A stretch of DNA of 64,000 nt from Bacillaceae bacterium OF18-1A (GTDB lineage: Bacteria > Bacillota > Bacilli > Bacillales > Bacillaceae_G). Of the stretch, positions 1 through 9,663 are shown one piece after another; within the stretch, counting starts at the first letter, position 1, and every line of letters starts with the position of its first letter. Under the pieces are notes generated by a model. It was not told the origin of the DNA, searched no databases, and saw nothing but the letters and a program-made list of their open reading frames with translations. The stretch spans positions 17,388 through 81,387 of the forward strand of contig JAQEWB010000011.1 of NCBI GenBank assembly GCA_027694045.1, written 5' to 3'. Position numbers and translations under genes: made by a program.

Positions 1-1
1 A

Positions 2-502
2 TCTCGTACAGACTTCGACTTAAAACGTCACATGGAACATTCTAACGAAGACTTTAACTATATCGATCCACAAACGAATGAGCGTTACGTACCATACTGC
101 ATCGAACCATCTTTAGGTGCAGACCGTGTAACATTAGCATTCTTATGTGATGCATATGAAGAAGAGCAATTAGAAAACGATTCTCGTACAGTTCTTCGTT
201 TCCACCCTGCTTTAGCACCATACAAAGCAGCTATCTTACCATTATCTAAAAAGCTATCTGAAGGTGCTACTGAAGTATTCGCAGAACTAGCTAAAGACTT
301 CATGGTAGACTTTGACGAAACTGGCTCTATCGGTAAACGTTACCGTCGTCAAGACGAAATCGGTACACCATTCTGTATCACATACGACTTCGACTCAGTT
401 GAAGACAAAGCTGTTACAGTACGTGATCGTGACACAATGGAACAAGTTCGTATGCCAATTAGCGAACTAAAAGGTTTCTTAGAGAAGAAAATCCAGTTCT
501 AA
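2..502 (+). CDS. glyQS: Glycyl-tRNA synthetase, C-terminal part (partial)
   Basis: This is the C-terminal part of a class II glycyl-tRNA synthetase of the dimeric type, which charges tRNA-Gly in the cytoplasm. The gene enters from the left edge with the frame open at base 2 and no start in the window. Visible are the class II motif 3 region ([10 protein letters not shown]) followed by the HGTP anticodon-binding domain ([14 protein letters not shown], then [25 protein letters not shown]), which is diagnostic. The end FLEKKIQF is complete, followed by a terminator. Only about 166 residues of the usual ~460 are here. Family assignment is secure; regulation lies upstream, outside the window. Confidence 0.96.
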   Translation, partial: SRTDFDLKRHMEHSNEDFNYIDPQTNERYVPYCIEPSLGADRVTLAFLCDAYEEEQLENDSRTVLRFHPALAPYKAAILPLSKKLSEGATEVFAELAKDFMVDFDETGSIGKRYRRQDEIGTPFCITYDFDSVEDKAVTVRDRDTMEQVRMPISELKGFLEKKIQF

Positions 503-510
503 TTATAAGA

Positions 511-545
511 AAAAGAGGCGCTCTACCTGAGCCGCCTCTTTTTTA
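511..545 (+). terminator. Terminator after glyQS
   Basis: AAGAGGCG-CTC pairs with GAGCCGCCTCTT with one bulged base and is followed by a T run. It lies 8 bases after the glyQS stop and also serves as the converging end of the minus-strand thioesterase gene. Confidence 0.85.
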
Positions 546-926
546 TTTTTCACGTTTTTCTTTAATTGCTACTGTACATCTTGATATGCATAGTAAATCG
601 TCATTCTCATCAATGATGCGAATATCCCATACCATCGTTGAATGTCCTCTATGTATCGGTGTTCCAATCGCTGTTACAATTCCATCTTTCTTTGAACGGA
701 TGTGGTTTGCATTAATTTCTAAACCGAAGCAAATGCATTTCTCTTGATCAATTAAATTGTATGAACCGACACTTGCCACTGTTTCCGCCAATGCAACAGA
801 TGCACCACCATGTAAAAATCCAAAAGGCTGATGCGTACGCTCATCAACAGGCATCGTAGCAACCACCTTATCTTCAGTCATCTCTAACAACTCAATTCCA
901 AGTGAATCCATTAAAGTTTTCCCCAT
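543..926 (-). CDS. PaaI/YuxO-type hot-dog thioesterase
   Basis: A 127-residue single-domain hot-dog protein of the PaaI/MenI family, probably hydrolysing an acyl-CoA. The motif HQPFGFLHGGASVALAE carries the conserved HGG loop and the catalytic acidic residue (E) on the central helix; GLEINANHIRS and GHSTMVWDIRI are the later strands. Bacillus relatives (YuxO, the ComA operon ORF2 product) have been linked to the 1,4-dihydroxy-2-naphthoyl-CoA step of menaquinone synthesis; that role is inferred here. The start at 926 is preferred over an upstream ATG at 947 because GAAGGAGG ends 6 bases before it. It is a single gene convergent with glyQS. Confidence 0.85.
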   Translation of the reverse strand: MGKTLMDSLGIELLEMTEDKVVATMPVDERTHQPFGFLHGGASVALAETVASVGSYNLIDQEKCICFGLEINANHIRSKKDGIVTAIGTPIHRGHSTMVWDIRIIDENDDLLCISRCTVAIKEKREK

Positions 927-1021
927 GCCAATTCCTCCTTCTTTCATTTTAATTAAATGTATAATTTTACCTATTTATTTTCAAACTACCTATAACACTT
1001 ATAAAGGGAGGTTTCACCTAA

Positions 1022-1765
1022 ATGAAACAGAAATTTTGTATACTATTGCTTATGCTCGCCTTCCTGACTATTGTACCAAATTGTACAATGACAGCCAAAG
1101 CATCTAACCTGACAATCGATATTAAGACTGTAAAGCAAAAAGGTAAGAAACCTTATATAGAATATCAAATTAATAGGCCGTCCTTTCACAACTTCTCTGA
1201 TTCTAAATTTCAAAATAAGCTCAATTCCTATTACAAGAAATCTACTGACACATTTAAAAACAAATTAGAAAAGGAAGCCAAAAAATATTATAAAGAAACA
1301 GAAGGATCTAGCACACCATTTCATCCTTACGTGGCCAATGTTGATTATAAAGTCTCTTTAAACAAACCACCTTTTCTCAGCCTATATGTAAATTACTATC
1401 AATATACAGGCGGGGCACATGGTCTTTATACGTGGAAGGCGAATACATTTGATTTAAAAGAAAAAAAGCTACTGCACTTAGACGATTTATTTCAACAAAA
1501 AGATAAATATAAAGATGTAATCCGTGCGGAGATTGTAAGACAAATTAAACAAAATGAAAGCATTTATTTTCCTGATGCAACGGAAAAGGTAATGAGTACG
1601 AAAAAATTCCACTTCTTTTTAGAGCCAAATAATCTCGTTATTTATTTCCCTTTATATGAAATTGCACCTTATTCAAGTGGAATTCCACAATTCCGGATTC
1701 CATATACGTTACTAAGAGAGTATTTGAAGCCTTCGTATCAAAATATTTTAATTGACAACAAGTAA
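1022..1765 (+). CDS. Secreted DUF4163/DUF3298 (RsiV-like) protein
   Basis: A 247-residue exported protein. Residues 1-27 form a signal peptide ending at TAKAS. The rest matches the DUF4163 plus DUF3298 layout seen in the extracellular part of anti-sigma factor RsiV: the hallmark YYQYTGGAHG at about residue 130 and FDLKEKKLLHLDDLF just after it. It lacks the cytoplasmic anti-sigma domain of RsiV, so it is a stand-alone secreted relative; in RsiV this region binds lysozyme, but nothing here proves that activity. A GGGAGG site precedes the ATG. The -35 box of the next gene lies inside its last codons. Confidence 0.8.
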   Translation: MKQKFCILLLMLAFLTIVPNCTMTAKASNLTIDIKTVKQKGKKPYIEYQINRPSFHNFSDSKFQNKLNSYYKKSTDTFKNKLEKEAKKYYKETEGSSTPFHPYVANVDYKVSLNKPPFLSLYVNYYQYTGGAHGLYTWKANTFDLKEKKLLHLDDLFQQKDKYKDVIRAEIVRQIKQNESIYFPDATEKVMSTKKFHFFLEPNNLVIYFPLYEIAPYSSGIPQFRIPYTLLREYLKPSYQNILIDNK

Positions 1766-1781
1766 ATATTTTCGCTACGAT
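1752..1781 (+). promoter_or_regulatory. bioY promoter
   Basis: TTGACA at 1752-1757 and TACGAT at 1776-1781, spaced 18 bases, predict transcription starting around 1788, inside the BirA operator. The -35 lies within the end of the preceding gene. This start excludes translation from the upstream in-frame ATG at 1783. Confidence 0.65.
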
Positions 1782-1816
1782 AATGTTAACCTATAAACAA
1801 CAGGAGGTTAACATTA
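1781..1816 (+). promoter_or_regulatory. BirA operator over the bioY leader
   Basis: A perfect 11-bp inverted repeat (TAATGTTAACC and GGTTAACATTA) with a 14-base spacer. This is the Firmicute biotin repressor (BirA) pattern: GTTAAC half-sites with a spacer of about 14-16 bases. The right arm overlaps the AGGAGG ribosome binding site and the ATG, so bound BirA-biotinyl-AMP would block transcription initiation of bioY. Sequence match is direct; repressor identity follows from the family. Confidence 0.9.
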
Positions 1817-2409
1817 TGAAGAAGTTACACGTTTTAGATTTAGCATTAGCTGCCATGTTCGTTGCTCTTATGGCCATTGGGGCAAATATTGTATCTTGGG
1901 CACCATTCTTACAAGTAGCAGGCGTCCCATTATCTATGCAACCATTTTTCGCAATTTTAGCAGGGCTCCTTCTCGGAAGTAGACTTGGTGCATTATCCAT
2001 GACTGTATATATGCTCGTTGGAGTAGCCGGCGCGCCAATCTTCGCTAACTTCAAAGCCGGATTCGGGGCACTTTTAGATCCTACTGGTGGTTTTATTATC
2101 GCATTTATTATTGTTGCTTACGTATCAGGAAAACTAGTAGAACAGAGAGAAAGACCTACATTCAGTACATTCGCAATTGCTTCTTTCACAGGAATTATTT
2201 TAACTTATATTATCGGTACTACTTACATGTATGCATCAGTCAATTTCTTCATGGGCGGTAATATGAGCTATAAAGCTGCTTGGATGATTATGATGTGGTT
2301 CGCAGTAAAAGATATTATCTTTACAATTATCGGTGCTATTATCGCGCCTCGTATATACTACGCTGTACGTCGTTCTGCTTATCAACATTCTCATTCGACG
2401 ATTTCATAA
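1816..2409 (+). CDS. bioY: Biotin transporter substrate-binding subunit BioY
   Basis: A 197-residue integral membrane protein, the S component of an ECF-type biotin transporter. It shows the BioY signature: an N-terminal A-rich helix (LALAAMFVALMAIGANI), PLSMQPFFAILAGLLLG, and PTGGFIIAF, with about six membrane segments. It needs a shared ECF energising module encoded elsewhere or may work alone. The ATG at 1816 is chosen because AGGAGG lies 9 bases upstream and because the promoter makes an earlier start impossible. The BirA palindrome over its leader ties expression to biotin need. It is followed directly by a strong terminator. Confidence 0.95.
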   Translation: MKKLHVLDLALAAMFVALMAIGANIVSWAPFLQVAGVPLSMQPFFAILAGLLLGSRLGALSMTVYMLVGVAGAPIFANFKAGFGALLDPTGGFIIAFIIVAYVSGKLVEQRERPTFSTFAIASFTGIILTYIIGTTYMYASVNFFMGGNMSYKAAWMIMMWFAVKDIIFTIIGAIIAPRIYYAVRRSAYQHSHSTIS

Positions 2410-2411
2410 TG

Positions 2412-2450
2412 AAAAAGAGTTATCTCGGTATACTGAGATAACTCTTTTTT
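2412..2450. terminator. Bidirectional terminator between bioY and galU
   Basis: AAAAGAGTTATCTC pairs perfectly with GAGATAACTCTTTT around an 8-base loop, with T runs in both directions. It ends bioY on the plus strand and galU on the minus strand. Confidence 0.92.
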
Positions 2451-2453
2451 ACA

Positions 2454-3344
2454 TTAAGACTCTTGATTCGTTTGTTCTTCTAAAATTTTCTTCATCATTG
2501 CAACCATGTCATCATGTAATTCTGGGTGTTGCAACGCCATTTCGATTGTCGTTTGAACGAATCCTAACTTTTCACCTACGTCATAACGTTTTCCTTCGAA
2601 ATTGTAAGCAAATACACGTTGAATTTCGTTTAAGTTTTGGATTGCATCTGTTAACTGAATTTCACCACCAGCACCAATATGTTGCTGCTCTAAGAACATA
2701 AAGATTTCAGGTGTTAAAATGTAGCGTCCCATAATCGCTAAGTTTGAGGGCGCAGTACCTTGTGCTGGCTTCTCAACAAAGTTACGAACTTGGTAGCGAC
2801 GGCCATCTTGTTCTAATGGATCAATAATTCCGTAGCGATGCGTTTCTTCTTCAGGAACAGTTTGTACACCGATAACAGAAGAAAGTGTTTTTTCATACTC
2901 ATCCATTAATTGACGTAAACATGGTGTTTCAGCTTGAACAATATCATCACCTAATAATACTGCAAACGGCTCATCACCAATGAATTTACGTGCACACCAA
3001 ACTGCATGTCCTAACCCTTTCGGTTCTTTTTGACGGATATAATGAATATCTACCATTTTTGAAGAAGCTTGTACTTTTTCAAGTAACTCATACTTTTTCT
3101 TTTCTAATAAGTTTTGCTCTAACTCAAATGCATTATCAAAATGATCTTCAATAGAGCGCTTTCCTTTACCAGTAACGATAATGATATCTTCGATTCCTGA
3201 TTTTACTGCTTCTTCTACAATGTATTGGATAGTTGGTTTATCTACTATCGGTAACATTTCTTTTGGCATTGCTTTCGTTGCTGGTAAAAAACGTGTTCCT
3301 AATCCAGCTGCTGGAATTATCGCTTTTCTTACTTTTTTCATCAC
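2454..3344 (-). CDS. galU: UTP--glucose-1-phosphate uridylyltransferase
   Basis: A 296-residue GalU/GtaB enzyme making UDP-glucose from UTP and glucose-1-phosphate in the cytosol, a precursor for glycolipids, wall glycopolymers and exopolysaccharide. The nucleotidyltransferase signature is complete: [20 protein letters not shown] near the N terminus, then [24 protein letters not shown] and [14 protein letters not shown] precedes both a GTG (3344) and an ATG (3341), so the exact start is open by one codon. It lies just downstream of pgcA, which makes its substrate, but a terminator-like hairpin lies between them, so each probably has its own promoter. Confidence 0.95.
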   Translation of the reverse strand: MMKKVRKAIIPAAGLGTRFLPATKAMPKEMLPIVDKPTIQYIVEEAVKSGIEDIIIVTGKGKRSIEDHFDNAFELEQNLLEKKKYELLEKVQASSKMVDIHYIRQKEPKGLGHAVWCARKFIGDEPFAVLLGDDIVQAETPCLRQLMDEYEKTLSSVIGVQTVPEEETHRYGIIDPLEQDGRRYQVRNFVEKPAQGTAPSNLAIMGRYILTPEIFMFLEQQHIGAGGEIQLTDAIQNLNEIQRVFAYNFEGKRYDVGEKLGFVQTTIEMALQHPELHDDMVAMMKKILEEQTNQES

Positions 3345-3394
3345 AACATACCCTCTCTTCTGTCAGAATCCATAACGATCATTTCCTTACATAA

Positions 3395-3424
3395 AACAAA
3401 AGGGAGATTTCACTCCCTTTTGTT
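3395..3424. terminator. Terminator between pgcA and galU
   Basis: AACAAAAGGGAG pairs with CTCCCTTTTGTT around a 6-base loop. It lies downstream of pgcA on the minus strand. Confidence 0.8.
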
Positions 3425-3449
3425 CCCTACTATTTAAAATTACTTTATA

Positions 3450-5174
3450 TTATAAACGATTCATAATGTCTTCTTTAATAGTAAGTAACTTTTGTTCACT
3501 ATTCTGTAAAGAATTATCTTGTACACCAAAGTAGAATTTAATTTTTGGCTCTGTGCCAGATGGACGTAAGCAGAACCAAGAACCATCTTCTAATTGATAT
3601 TTTAACACATTTGATTTCGGTAAGTGAATCTCTTCCTTATTTCCATCTTGTAAAGTTGTAATGATGCTTTCCTTATAATCCTCAACTGCAACAACTGTTA
3701 AGCCAGCTACTTCTTTCGGAGGATTCTCACGGAATGTTGCCATCATCTTTTGAATCTGTTCAGCACCGTCTTTTCCTTTTAACGTTAACGACACAAGATC
3801 CTCACGGAAGAAACCGTACTTCTCAAATACTTCTAATAGACCATCATATAACGTTTTTCCTTGTGATTTGTAGTATGCTGCTACTTCACATGCGAATAGG
3901 ACAGATTGTACCGCATCTTTATCACGGCAGAATGGACGGATTAAATAACCATAGCTTTCCTCATAACCGAATTGGAATTCATATTGTCCACTTTCTTCGT
4001 ACTGTCTAATCTTCTCACCGATAAATTTAAATCCAGTTAACGTGTCAACTGTATCTAAACCGTATGCTTTTGCGATTGTACGGCCAATTTCAGACGTTAC
4101 GATTGTTTTTAATACAACACCGTTCTCAGGAAGTGTTCCGTTTTCTTTCTTTTGAGATAGTAAGTAATCAAGCATTAATGCACCTGTTTGGTTACCCGTT
4201 AATACTTGGAACTCACCATCGTGATTACGCACAGCTACACCAAGGCGATCTGCGTCAGGATCTGTTGCGATTAATACATCTGCACCTACTTTTTCACCGT
4301 CACGAATTGCATATTCAAAAGCAGCATGCTCTTCTGGATTCGGTGATTTTACTGTAGAGAAGTTTGGATCTGGTAACTCTTGCTCTTTGACAACCGTTAC
4401 ATCTGTAAATCCAACTTCTTCTAAGCCACGGCGTACAGAGATGTTTGACGTTCCGTGTAATGGCGTAAAGACGATTTTTAAGTCTTTTCCTACCTTTTGT
4501 ACCATTTCTTTATTAATAATGACATTGTTCAATTCTGCAGCATATGCATCGTCGACTTCTTGTCCAATAATATGTAATAAACCATCCGCTTTTAATTGCT
4601 CTACATCAGCTACTTCAACTGTTAATTCATCTTCCACTGCATTTACGTAACTAATTAACTCATCCGCTTCTTTTGGAGGTAATTGTCCACCATCTTCACC
4701 GTATACTTTATAACCGTTATATTCAGGTGGATTATGGCTTGCCGTAAGAACGATTCCACTTACTGTATGTAAATGACGAACTGCGAAGGAAAGTACTGGC
4801 GTTGGACGCAAACTTTCAAACACATATGTTGTGATGCCATGTGCACCAAGTGTTGCAGCTACTTCCATTGCAAATTCAGGTGATTTATGACGAGAATCAT
4901 ACGCAACAACAACGCCGCGCTTCTTCGCTTCTTCTCCTAATTTTTCAATGAATGTTGCTAATCCTTTTGTCGCTTTTCGAACAGTGTATACATTTAAACG
5001 GTTCGTACCAGCACCTAGTTCACCGCGCATACCGCCTGTCCCAAACTCTAGATTTTTATAAAAGCTATCTTCGATTTTCTTCTCATCTTGCTTCATATTT
5101 TCTAGTTGTTCTTTTAACTCTGCGTCTAACTCTGCATAGGAAATCCAGCGACTAAATTCTTGTTTCCAGTTCAT
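3450..5174 (-). CDS. pgcA: Alpha-phosphoglucomutase (PgcA)
   Basis: A 574-residue alpha-D-phosphohexomutase interconverting glucose-6-phosphate and glucose-1-phosphate. The active-site phosphoserine loop [18 protein letters not shown] lies at about residue 140, the metal loop [10 protein letters not shown] at about 295, the sugar loop [10 protein letters not shown] near 400, and the phosphate-binding [12 protein letters not shown] near the C terminus, so all four domains are present. The ATG at 5174 has AGAGGGG 8 bases upstream and is preferred over the one 33 bases earlier. With galU it supplies UDP-glucose. Confidence 0.95.
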   Translation of the reverse strand: MNWKQEFSRWISYAELDAELKEQLENMKQDEKKIEDSFYKNLEFGTGGMRGELGAGTNRLNVYTVRKATKGLATFIEKLGEEAKKRGVVVAYDSRHKSPEFAMEVAATLGAHGITTYVFESLRPTPVLSFAVRHLHTVSGIVLTASHNPPEYNGYKVYGEDGGQLPPKEADELISYVNAVEDELTVEVADVEQLKADGLLHIIGQEVDDAYAAELNNVIINKEMVQKVGKDLKIVFTPLHGTSNISVRRGLEEVGFTDVTVVKEQELPDPNFSTVKSPNPEEHAAFEYAIRDGEKVGADVLIATDPDADRLGVAVRNHDGEFQVLTGNQTGALMLDYLLSQKKENGTLPENGVVLKTIVTSEIGRTIAKAYGLDTVDTLTGFKFIGEKIRQYEESGQYEFQFGYEESYGYLIRPFCRDKDAVQSVLFACEVAAYYKSQGKTLYDGLLEVFEKYGFFREDLVSLTLKGKDGAEQIQKMMATFRENPPKEVAGLTVVAVEDYKESIITTLQDGNKEEIHLPKSNVLKYQLEDGSWFCLRPSGTEPKIKFYFGVQDNSLQNSEQKLLTIKEDIMNRL

Positions 5175-5317
5175 ACTTCTATCCCCTCTCACTTGGTGTA
5201 TCTTCATTATATGAAAAAAACCGCCTATGTCTCAATATTTTTTAGAATTTAACAGGATTTTACTGGAGATATTTGTATAAACTATGGCTAAATACTCCAC
5301 CAAAGGGAATGAGGATT

Positions 5318-5923
5318 ATGCAAGAATGGGGCTTGTCAGAAGAGCTCAAAATACAAACTAAACAAATGATTGAAGTTGCAGAAAAAGAACTATCGATTAT
5401 GAGAAAAGCAATCGATAAAGAAGACGAATGTATTTTATGCAAAATGGAAGATATTCATCATATGTTAGCAAATGTGCAAACATTAGCCGCTACATACTAT
5501 ATTCAAGCGTATTTATCACCTTATACGGAAAGCTCACATTTTCTCACAGCAGCTGTCCAACATTTAAGCGCCCGCAAACACGGCGCTCTTATCTTTGTGG
5601 AACGAAACGAGACACTTGAACCTTTCATTCAAACTGGAACGACATTAAACGCTCATTTAACCGCACCGTTGCTTGAATCCATCTTTTATCCAGGTAACCC
5701 TCTTCATGACGGAGCGGCTCTCGTTAAAAATAATCATATCGTCTCAGCAGCTAACATTCTTCCTTTAACGAAAAGCATAGAAGTTGATCCCGAACTAGGC
5801 ACACGTCACAGAGCCGCAATTGGCTTATCAGAAAAAAGCGATGCACTTATATTAGTTGTCTCTGAAGAAACAGGTCGCACTTCATTCGCTTTAAATGGGG
5901 TCTTATATACGATTTCTTTATAG
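5318..5923 (+). CDS. cdaS: Sporulation diadenylate cyclase CdaS
   Basis: A 201-residue diadenylate cyclase that would make c-di-AMP from two ATP. The N-terminal ~60 residues are a helical region (EELKIQTKQMIEVAEKEL), as in the autoinhibitory YojN-like domain of CdaS; the DAC domain follows with the catalytic DGA motif in NPLHDGAALVKNN and RHR in GTRHRAAIGLSE. No membrane segments are present, which separates it from CdaA and DisA. In B. subtilis CdaS is forespore-specific; I did not find a convincing sigma-G promoter. The ATG at 5318 has AGGGA 9 bases upstream; an ATG three codons earlier is too close to that site. Confidence 0.92.
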   Translation: MQEWGLSEELKIQTKQMIEVAEKELSIMRKAIDKEDECILCKMEDIHHMLANVQTLAATYYIQAYLSPYTESSHFLTAAVQHLSARKHGALIFVERNETLEPFIQTGTTLNAHLTAPLLESIFYPGNPLHDGAALVKNNHIVSAANILPLTKSIEVDPELGTRHRAAIGLSEKSDALILVVSEETGRTSFALNGVLYTISL

Positions 5924-5929
5924 AATAAA

Positions 5930-5966
5930 GGGAAACTATAATCAGTGGAGGTTTTCTTCATCCCCA
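5930..5966 (+). repeat. Truncated bcr1-like repeat, 5' end only
   Basis: After ATAAA (5925-5929) the sequence GGGAAACTATAATCAGTGG then GGTTTTCTTCATCCCC follows the first ~40 bases of the full bcr1-like copies at 13.0 and 61.1 kb. It then runs into an unrelated terminator, so only the 5' end survives. Confidence 0.65.
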
Positions 5967-5970
5967 TAGA

Positions 5971-6018
5971 AAAGCCCCCTACTGTCGTTATATCTACATA
6001 CGACAGTAGGGGGCTTTT
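5971..6018. terminator. Terminator after cdaS
   Basis: AAAGCCCCCTACTGTCG pairs perfectly with CGACAGTAGGGGGCTTT (17-bp stem) with a T run. It separates the convergent cdaS and pepA. Confidence 0.93.
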
Positions 6019-6075
6019 GATCATGTACTACTATTCATCTTCAACTCAAACTTGAACCAGCCTTCTCTTCAAAAA

Positions 6076-7560
6076 TTACTCTTCTCCGAAACGTTCAACA
6101 AGTGTTGCAAGTGTACGTACCATTGCACCTGTTGCTCCAGCTGGTCCTAAATCGTGTGCTCCTGTTGTTTCAGATGTTCCAGCGATATCTAAGTGTACCC
6201 ACGGTGTATCTTCAGCGAATTCACCTAGGAATGTACCTGCCATAACCGCATGTCCTTCACGGCCTGGTGAGTTATTTAAATCAGCGAACTTACTGTTTCT
6301 CACACGCTCTTTATCACGCTCGAAAATCGGTAATTGCCAAATTGGCTCGTCTGTTTCCATAGAAGCCTCTAATACTTGCTCAAACAGTTCTTCATTGTTT
6401 GTCATTGCACCTGTCGTATGATTTCCAAGTGCAACAATTACGCCGCCTGTTAATGTCGCTACATCAACAAGGTAGTTTGCACCAAGTTTTTTCGCATACG
6501 TAATACCGTCAGCTAACGCTAGACGACCTTCTGCATCTGTATTTAATACTTCAATTGTTTTTCCGCTCATAGATGTAATGACATCATCTGGCTTAAATGC
6601 TGTACCACTTACAACATTATCCGTTGATGGAATAACAGCGATCACATTTTGTTCTGGGCGAAGTTCACCGATAATTTCCATTGCACCTAAAACAGCTGCA
6701 GCACCGCCCATATCACCTTTCATACCGACCATACCTTCACGCGGTTTTAATGAATAACCACCTGTATCGTATGTAATTCCTTTTCCAACGAATCCAATTA
6801 CATCTGTCCACTCTTCTTTTCCTTTATAAATAAGAGCGATCATTTTCGGTGGCTCTGTAGAACCTTGGTTTACTGCAAGTAACGCACCCATACCAAGCTC
6901 TTCCATCTCTTCTTTCTCAAGAACTTTATAATCCATATCATATTTCTCTGCTAGTTCAACAGCATACTCAGCAAGCTTCGTCGCTGTTAGTACGTTTGGC
7001 GGCATATTTACAAGTGTACGAGCTGAATTTGTTGCACGTCCATGTACGTAACCAACTGTTAATGCAGCTTCAATTTCTTGTGCATCTTCCGCTGTAATAG
7101 CCGTGAATTTCTCTAGCGCTACAGTATCTTTCTTGTCTGTTTTATACGTTTGTAATTCATATGTACCAAGCCCTTGTACTTCTGCTGCAATATGTGCTAC
7201 ATCAATCGCGTCTAATTTATCTGTCACGAAAGAATCAAGTAAAATTGCTGCATCTTGTACTTTTGCTGCTTGCAGTGTTTTAAACGCTTTACCAAGTGCC
7301 GCACGTAACGTTTCTGTCGTGTAAGACTCTTTCTTACCTAAACCAACAAAGTAATAACGTTTCACATTTGTTTTTCCTAAGCTATGTACTTTTGAAATGG
7401 CTTTTTTCTTCGTAGATAATTCTTTCTCTTCTAATAAAGTATGTAATTGTCCTTCAAACGCCTTGTCTAATTCTTGTACAAAACTGCTTAATTTCTCTTC
7501 TTCAAATAACGCAACAATCACCGCTTCATGGCTTGCTAATTCTTTTTGTACTTGAAACAT
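6076..7560 (-). CDS. pepA: Leucyl aminopeptidase (M17)
   Basis: A 494-residue cytosolic M17 aminopeptidase removing N-terminal residues from peptides. The C-terminal catalytic domain holds the two-metal motif: [15 protein letters not shown] (metal-binding Lys and Asp), [11 protein letters not shown], and the signature [15 protein letters not shown]. The N-terminal ~160 residues are the macro-like oligomerisation domain. GGGGG precedes the ATG at 7560 by 8 bases. It corresponds to B. subtilis yuiE in the same yui neighbourhood. Confidence 0.95.
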   Translation of the reverse strand: MFQVQKELASHEAVIVALFEEEKLSSFVQELDKAFEGQLHTLLEEKELSTKKKAISKVHSLGKTNVKRYYFVGLGKKESYTTETLRAALGKAFKTLQAAKVQDAAILLDSFVTDKLDAIDVAHIAAEVQGLGTYELQTYKTDKKDTVALEKFTAITAEDAQEIEAALTVGYVHGRATNSARTLVNMPPNVLTATKLAEYAVELAEKYDMDYKVLEKEEMEELGMGALLAVNQGSTEPPKMIALIYKGKEEWTDVIGFVGKGITYDTGGYSLKPREGMVGMKGDMGGAAAVLGAMEIIGELRPEQNVIAVIPSTDNVVSGTAFKPDDVITSMSGKTIEVLNTDAEGRLALADGITYAKKLGANYLVDVATLTGGVIVALGNHTTGAMTNNEELFEQVLEASMETDEPIWQLPIFERDKERVRNSKFADLNNSPGREGHAVMAGTFLGEFAEDTPWVHLDIAGTSETTGAHDLGPAGATGAMVRTLATLVERFGEE

Positions 7561-7661
7561 GTTCAGACCCCCTAAATTTTTCTATTGCTATTATAACTTT
7601 ATTTTCGATAAAATGCGACAATTCTAACATCTGTTTTACATATACACATTTCTTTTATATA

Positions 7662-7703
7662 CGAAACAAAAAAGAAAAAGTCTAGCGTAATTAACACTAG
7701 ACT
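7662..7703 (-). terminator. Terminator of yuiC
   Basis: On the minus strand AGTCTAG and CTAGACT form a stem followed by a T-rich run. The yuiC stop codon lies inside the stem. Confidence 0.7.
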
Positions 7704-8328
7704 ATCTTTGTTTTAAATATTGACCACGGAACACTTGCATCGTTTCATCTTGATTTAACATCGTTAACTCTTCTTCTGTAAACTTCCCATTTCCTACTTT
7801 CACTACATATACATTTACTTTTTTCTTACCCCATTCGCTATAAACATCTTTCACCGTATCATAATATAGATCGAGACGGTTTCCTTTTATAGCACCGCCC
7901 TTATCAGCTACTACACCATACCCATAACCTGGCACGAACAAAATCGTTCCAATCGGGAATACGCGTAAGTCCGCAGCGATTGTAGAATATAAATCCCGTT
8001 TCGCTTTAACACCTGAATATGTAATACCATACTCTGGATGTCCTGGCCTCTTACCAGTCGATTCGATTCCTGACGTATAACCAGTCGCTGTCATTTCAAT
8101 TGAACGATATTTAGACCAGTCTTTCGCCTGCTCTAAAGCATTTATCACTTCTTTACTCGGAACAACACTTCTCTCAATTTCTGCTGCATGTACTTCTTTT
8201 GCACTCGTTCCCTCATATTTCTTTACAATCTCTAATAAAGAAACTCCTGTGAAAGCATTCCATGTTACGCATAATGCGGATACAAGTAAACAAGTCATCA
8301 TAATGCGAATACAATATCGTTTTAACAT
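7702..8328 (-). CDS. yuiC: 3D-domain exported protein (YuiC-like)
   Basis: A protein of about 208 residues with an N-terminal signal/anchor segment ([17 protein letters not shown]) and a C-terminal 3D (Asp-Asp-Asp) domain: [53 protein letters not shown], the last carrying the conserved aspartates. Related domains in MltA and stationary-phase Rpf-type proteins cleave peptidoglycan glycans, so a muralytic role is inferred. The start is uncertain: AAGGAG lies 14 bases before the ATG at 8328, while earlier in-frame starts (8361, or GTG at 8343) are too close to a site. It lies downstream of yuiB behind a terminator. Confidence 0.85.
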   Translation of the reverse strand: MLKRYCIRIMMTCLLVSALCVTWNAFTGVSLLEIVKKYEGTSAKEVHAAEIERSVVPSKEVINALEQAKDWSKYRSIEMTATGYTSGIESTGKRPGHPEYGITYSGVKAKRDLYSTIAADLRVFPIGTILFVPGYGYGVVADKGGAIKGNRLDLYYDTVKDVYSEWGKKKVNVYVVKVGNGKFTEEELTMLNQDETMQVFRGQYLKQR

Positions 8329-8384
8329 TTTTATATTCCACACTCCTTCATCGTTAATCATTCCCTATACGACGAAGGAATATG

Positions 8385-8417
8385 CAAAAAAATAATCTCC
8401 AAATTAACTTGGAGATT
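8385..8417 (-). terminator. Terminator after yuiB
   Basis: AATCTCCAA pairs with TTGGAGATT around a 6-base loop and is followed on the minus strand by a T run. It overlaps the yuiB stop. Confidence 0.85.
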
Positions 8418-8733
8418 AAAACATTTGATATCCACTTTTTCGAAGTTTTTTAATTACGATTCCCGCTAAAGCAGCCCCTACTAACCCCGTAGATAAAATA
8501 AACACATCTGCTTGTCCTAAATGCGATACACTTGTCCCAAATGAAGAAAATGTTTCTTTCGGCTTTGAAAAATAATCCCACACACTCGCTTTATTAATAA
8601 TGAGCATACAAACAATCGGATACACAATAACCATTACCCATGTAGCTCGCAATATCATGTTGAGTAAAAATCCAATTCCAAAAAACAAAATAAAGAATAG
8701 CATCATTGAAATAAGTAGTACAGGTATACTCAC
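8416..8733 (-). CDS. yuiB: YuiB-like membrane protein
   Basis: A 105-residue protein with three likely membrane segments (residues 5-25, 30-47 and 76-93) and a basic tail (KKLRKSGYQMF). It matches B. subtilis YuiB by size, hydropathy and position next to yuiC; function unknown. It starts with GTG at 8733, overlapping the stop of the Nudix gene by four bases (GTGA), so the two are translationally coupled. Confidence 0.75.
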   Translation of the reverse strand: MSIPVLLISMMLFFILFFGIGFLLNMILRATWVMVIVYPIVCMLIINKASVWDYFSKPKETFSSFGTSVSHLGQADVFILSTGLVGAALAGIVIKKLRKSGYQMF

Positions 8734-9236
8734 TCTTTCTCCCTCTCTTTCGCACGTGCCGTAAATACGTGATAGGCTGTATAACCAAACTGCTCTCCTG
8801 GATTTAATGTTTTGTCCATTTCAAGCAGTAGTTCCGACCTTCCTTCTAACAAATATTTAATAAGCAAAGATGTATCCGGATCGTCCGCAATTGTCTCTGG
8901 ATGTAAGAATGCAACTTCAGACAATTCCTTCTCCTGCACAATAATATTTTCCCCTTCAGGCTCCATAAGAAAAATAATCATATTATCACTAATTTCATTA
9001 CGAATAACACCCGATCTGATACCAATAATCCCTTTCACATGCGCAACAATGCCTGTCTCTTCTAACACTTCTCGTTTCACAGCTTCGTCAACCGTCTCAC
9101 CTTCATTTACAAAACCAGCCGGTAAAGACCATTTCCCCTTTAATCCACTGTATTTTTTCTTAACGAATAGCCACCTGCCATCTTTTGTAGCCACTAAGCC
9201 ACTAACGGCTAGCCATACTTTCCCTCGATCCCCCAT
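8730..9236 (-). CDS. Nudix hydrolase
   Basis: A 168-residue Nudix pyrophosphohydrolase. The Nudix box is complete in GFVNEGETVDEAVKREVL followed by EETGI, giving G-x5-E-x7-REVxEExG. The preceding strand KGKWSLPAGF is the usual lead-in. The substrate is not deducible; the long C-terminal half (to 168) is typical of NDP-sugar or ADP-ribose type members. The ATG at 9236 follows GGAGGAGG by 8 bases. It is coupled with yuiB downstream by a 4-base overlap. Confidence 0.85.
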   Translation of the reverse strand: MGDRGKVWLAVSGLVATKDGRWLFVKKKYSGLKGKWSLPAGFVNEGETVDEAVKREVLEETGIVAHVKGIIGIRSGVIRNEISDNMIIFLMEPEGENIIVQEKELSEVAFLHPETIADDPDTSLLIKYLLEGRSELLLEMDKTLNPGEQFGYTAYHVFTARAKEREKE

Positions 9237-9386
9237 GATGTGTTCCTCCTCCACTTTAACAGACGGAATATTCTTTCTTTTCTATATATTATACTATATT
9301 TTTAAATACACTGTGGGATTTCCTTATCTGTATAATTCTAATTTCATGATATACTGTAAAAAAATAACAAAGGGGAGAATATACTT

Positions 9387-9638
9387 ATGAAAAAAACAAA
9401 ACATTGGCTTCTTGAATCTGCATTTTCTTTCTCTAGAAAAGCAATTATTCTTTACCTCATTTCATATACTTCTTTCCTAATTGGTATGATTTTCGGATTA
9501 AAATATTGGACTCATCCGCTTTCTGATCCAACAATATTTCAAAAAAGTATTACTCCCGTCTGTTTCCTAATTTTTTTCATCTTCCTATTGCTGTATAGAA
9601 AACGTGTATTATACGAAAAAAGCAGAAACAGCTCATAG
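9387..9638 (+). CDS. Small two-helix membrane protein
   Basis: An 83-residue protein with two strong hydrophobic segments (about residues 19-38 and 55-74), a basic N terminus and a basic tail (YRKRVLYEKSRNSS). AGGGGAG precedes the ATG at a good distance, supporting a real gene. I do not recognise the family. Its stop codon lies in the loop of the following terminator. Confidence 0.6.
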   Translation: MKKTKHWLLESAFSFSRKAIILYLISYTSFLIGMIFGLKYWTHPLSDPTIFQKSITPVCFLIFFIFLLLYRKRVLYEKSRNSS

Positions 9639-9653
9639 CCGTTTCTGCTTTTT
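9616..9653. terminator. Terminator between the small membrane protein and ndh
   Basis: AAAAAGCAGAAAC pairs with GTTTCTGCTTTTT around a loop of about 11 bases. It can act in both directions between the convergent genes. Confidence 0.88.
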
Positions 9654-9663
9654 CTACTATATA

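Noticed and set aside
1783..1815. Upstream ATG at 1783 as the start of bioY
   Set aside because: It lies at the -10 box and inside the BirA operator, upstream of the expected transcription start; ATG 1816 has the ribosome binding site.
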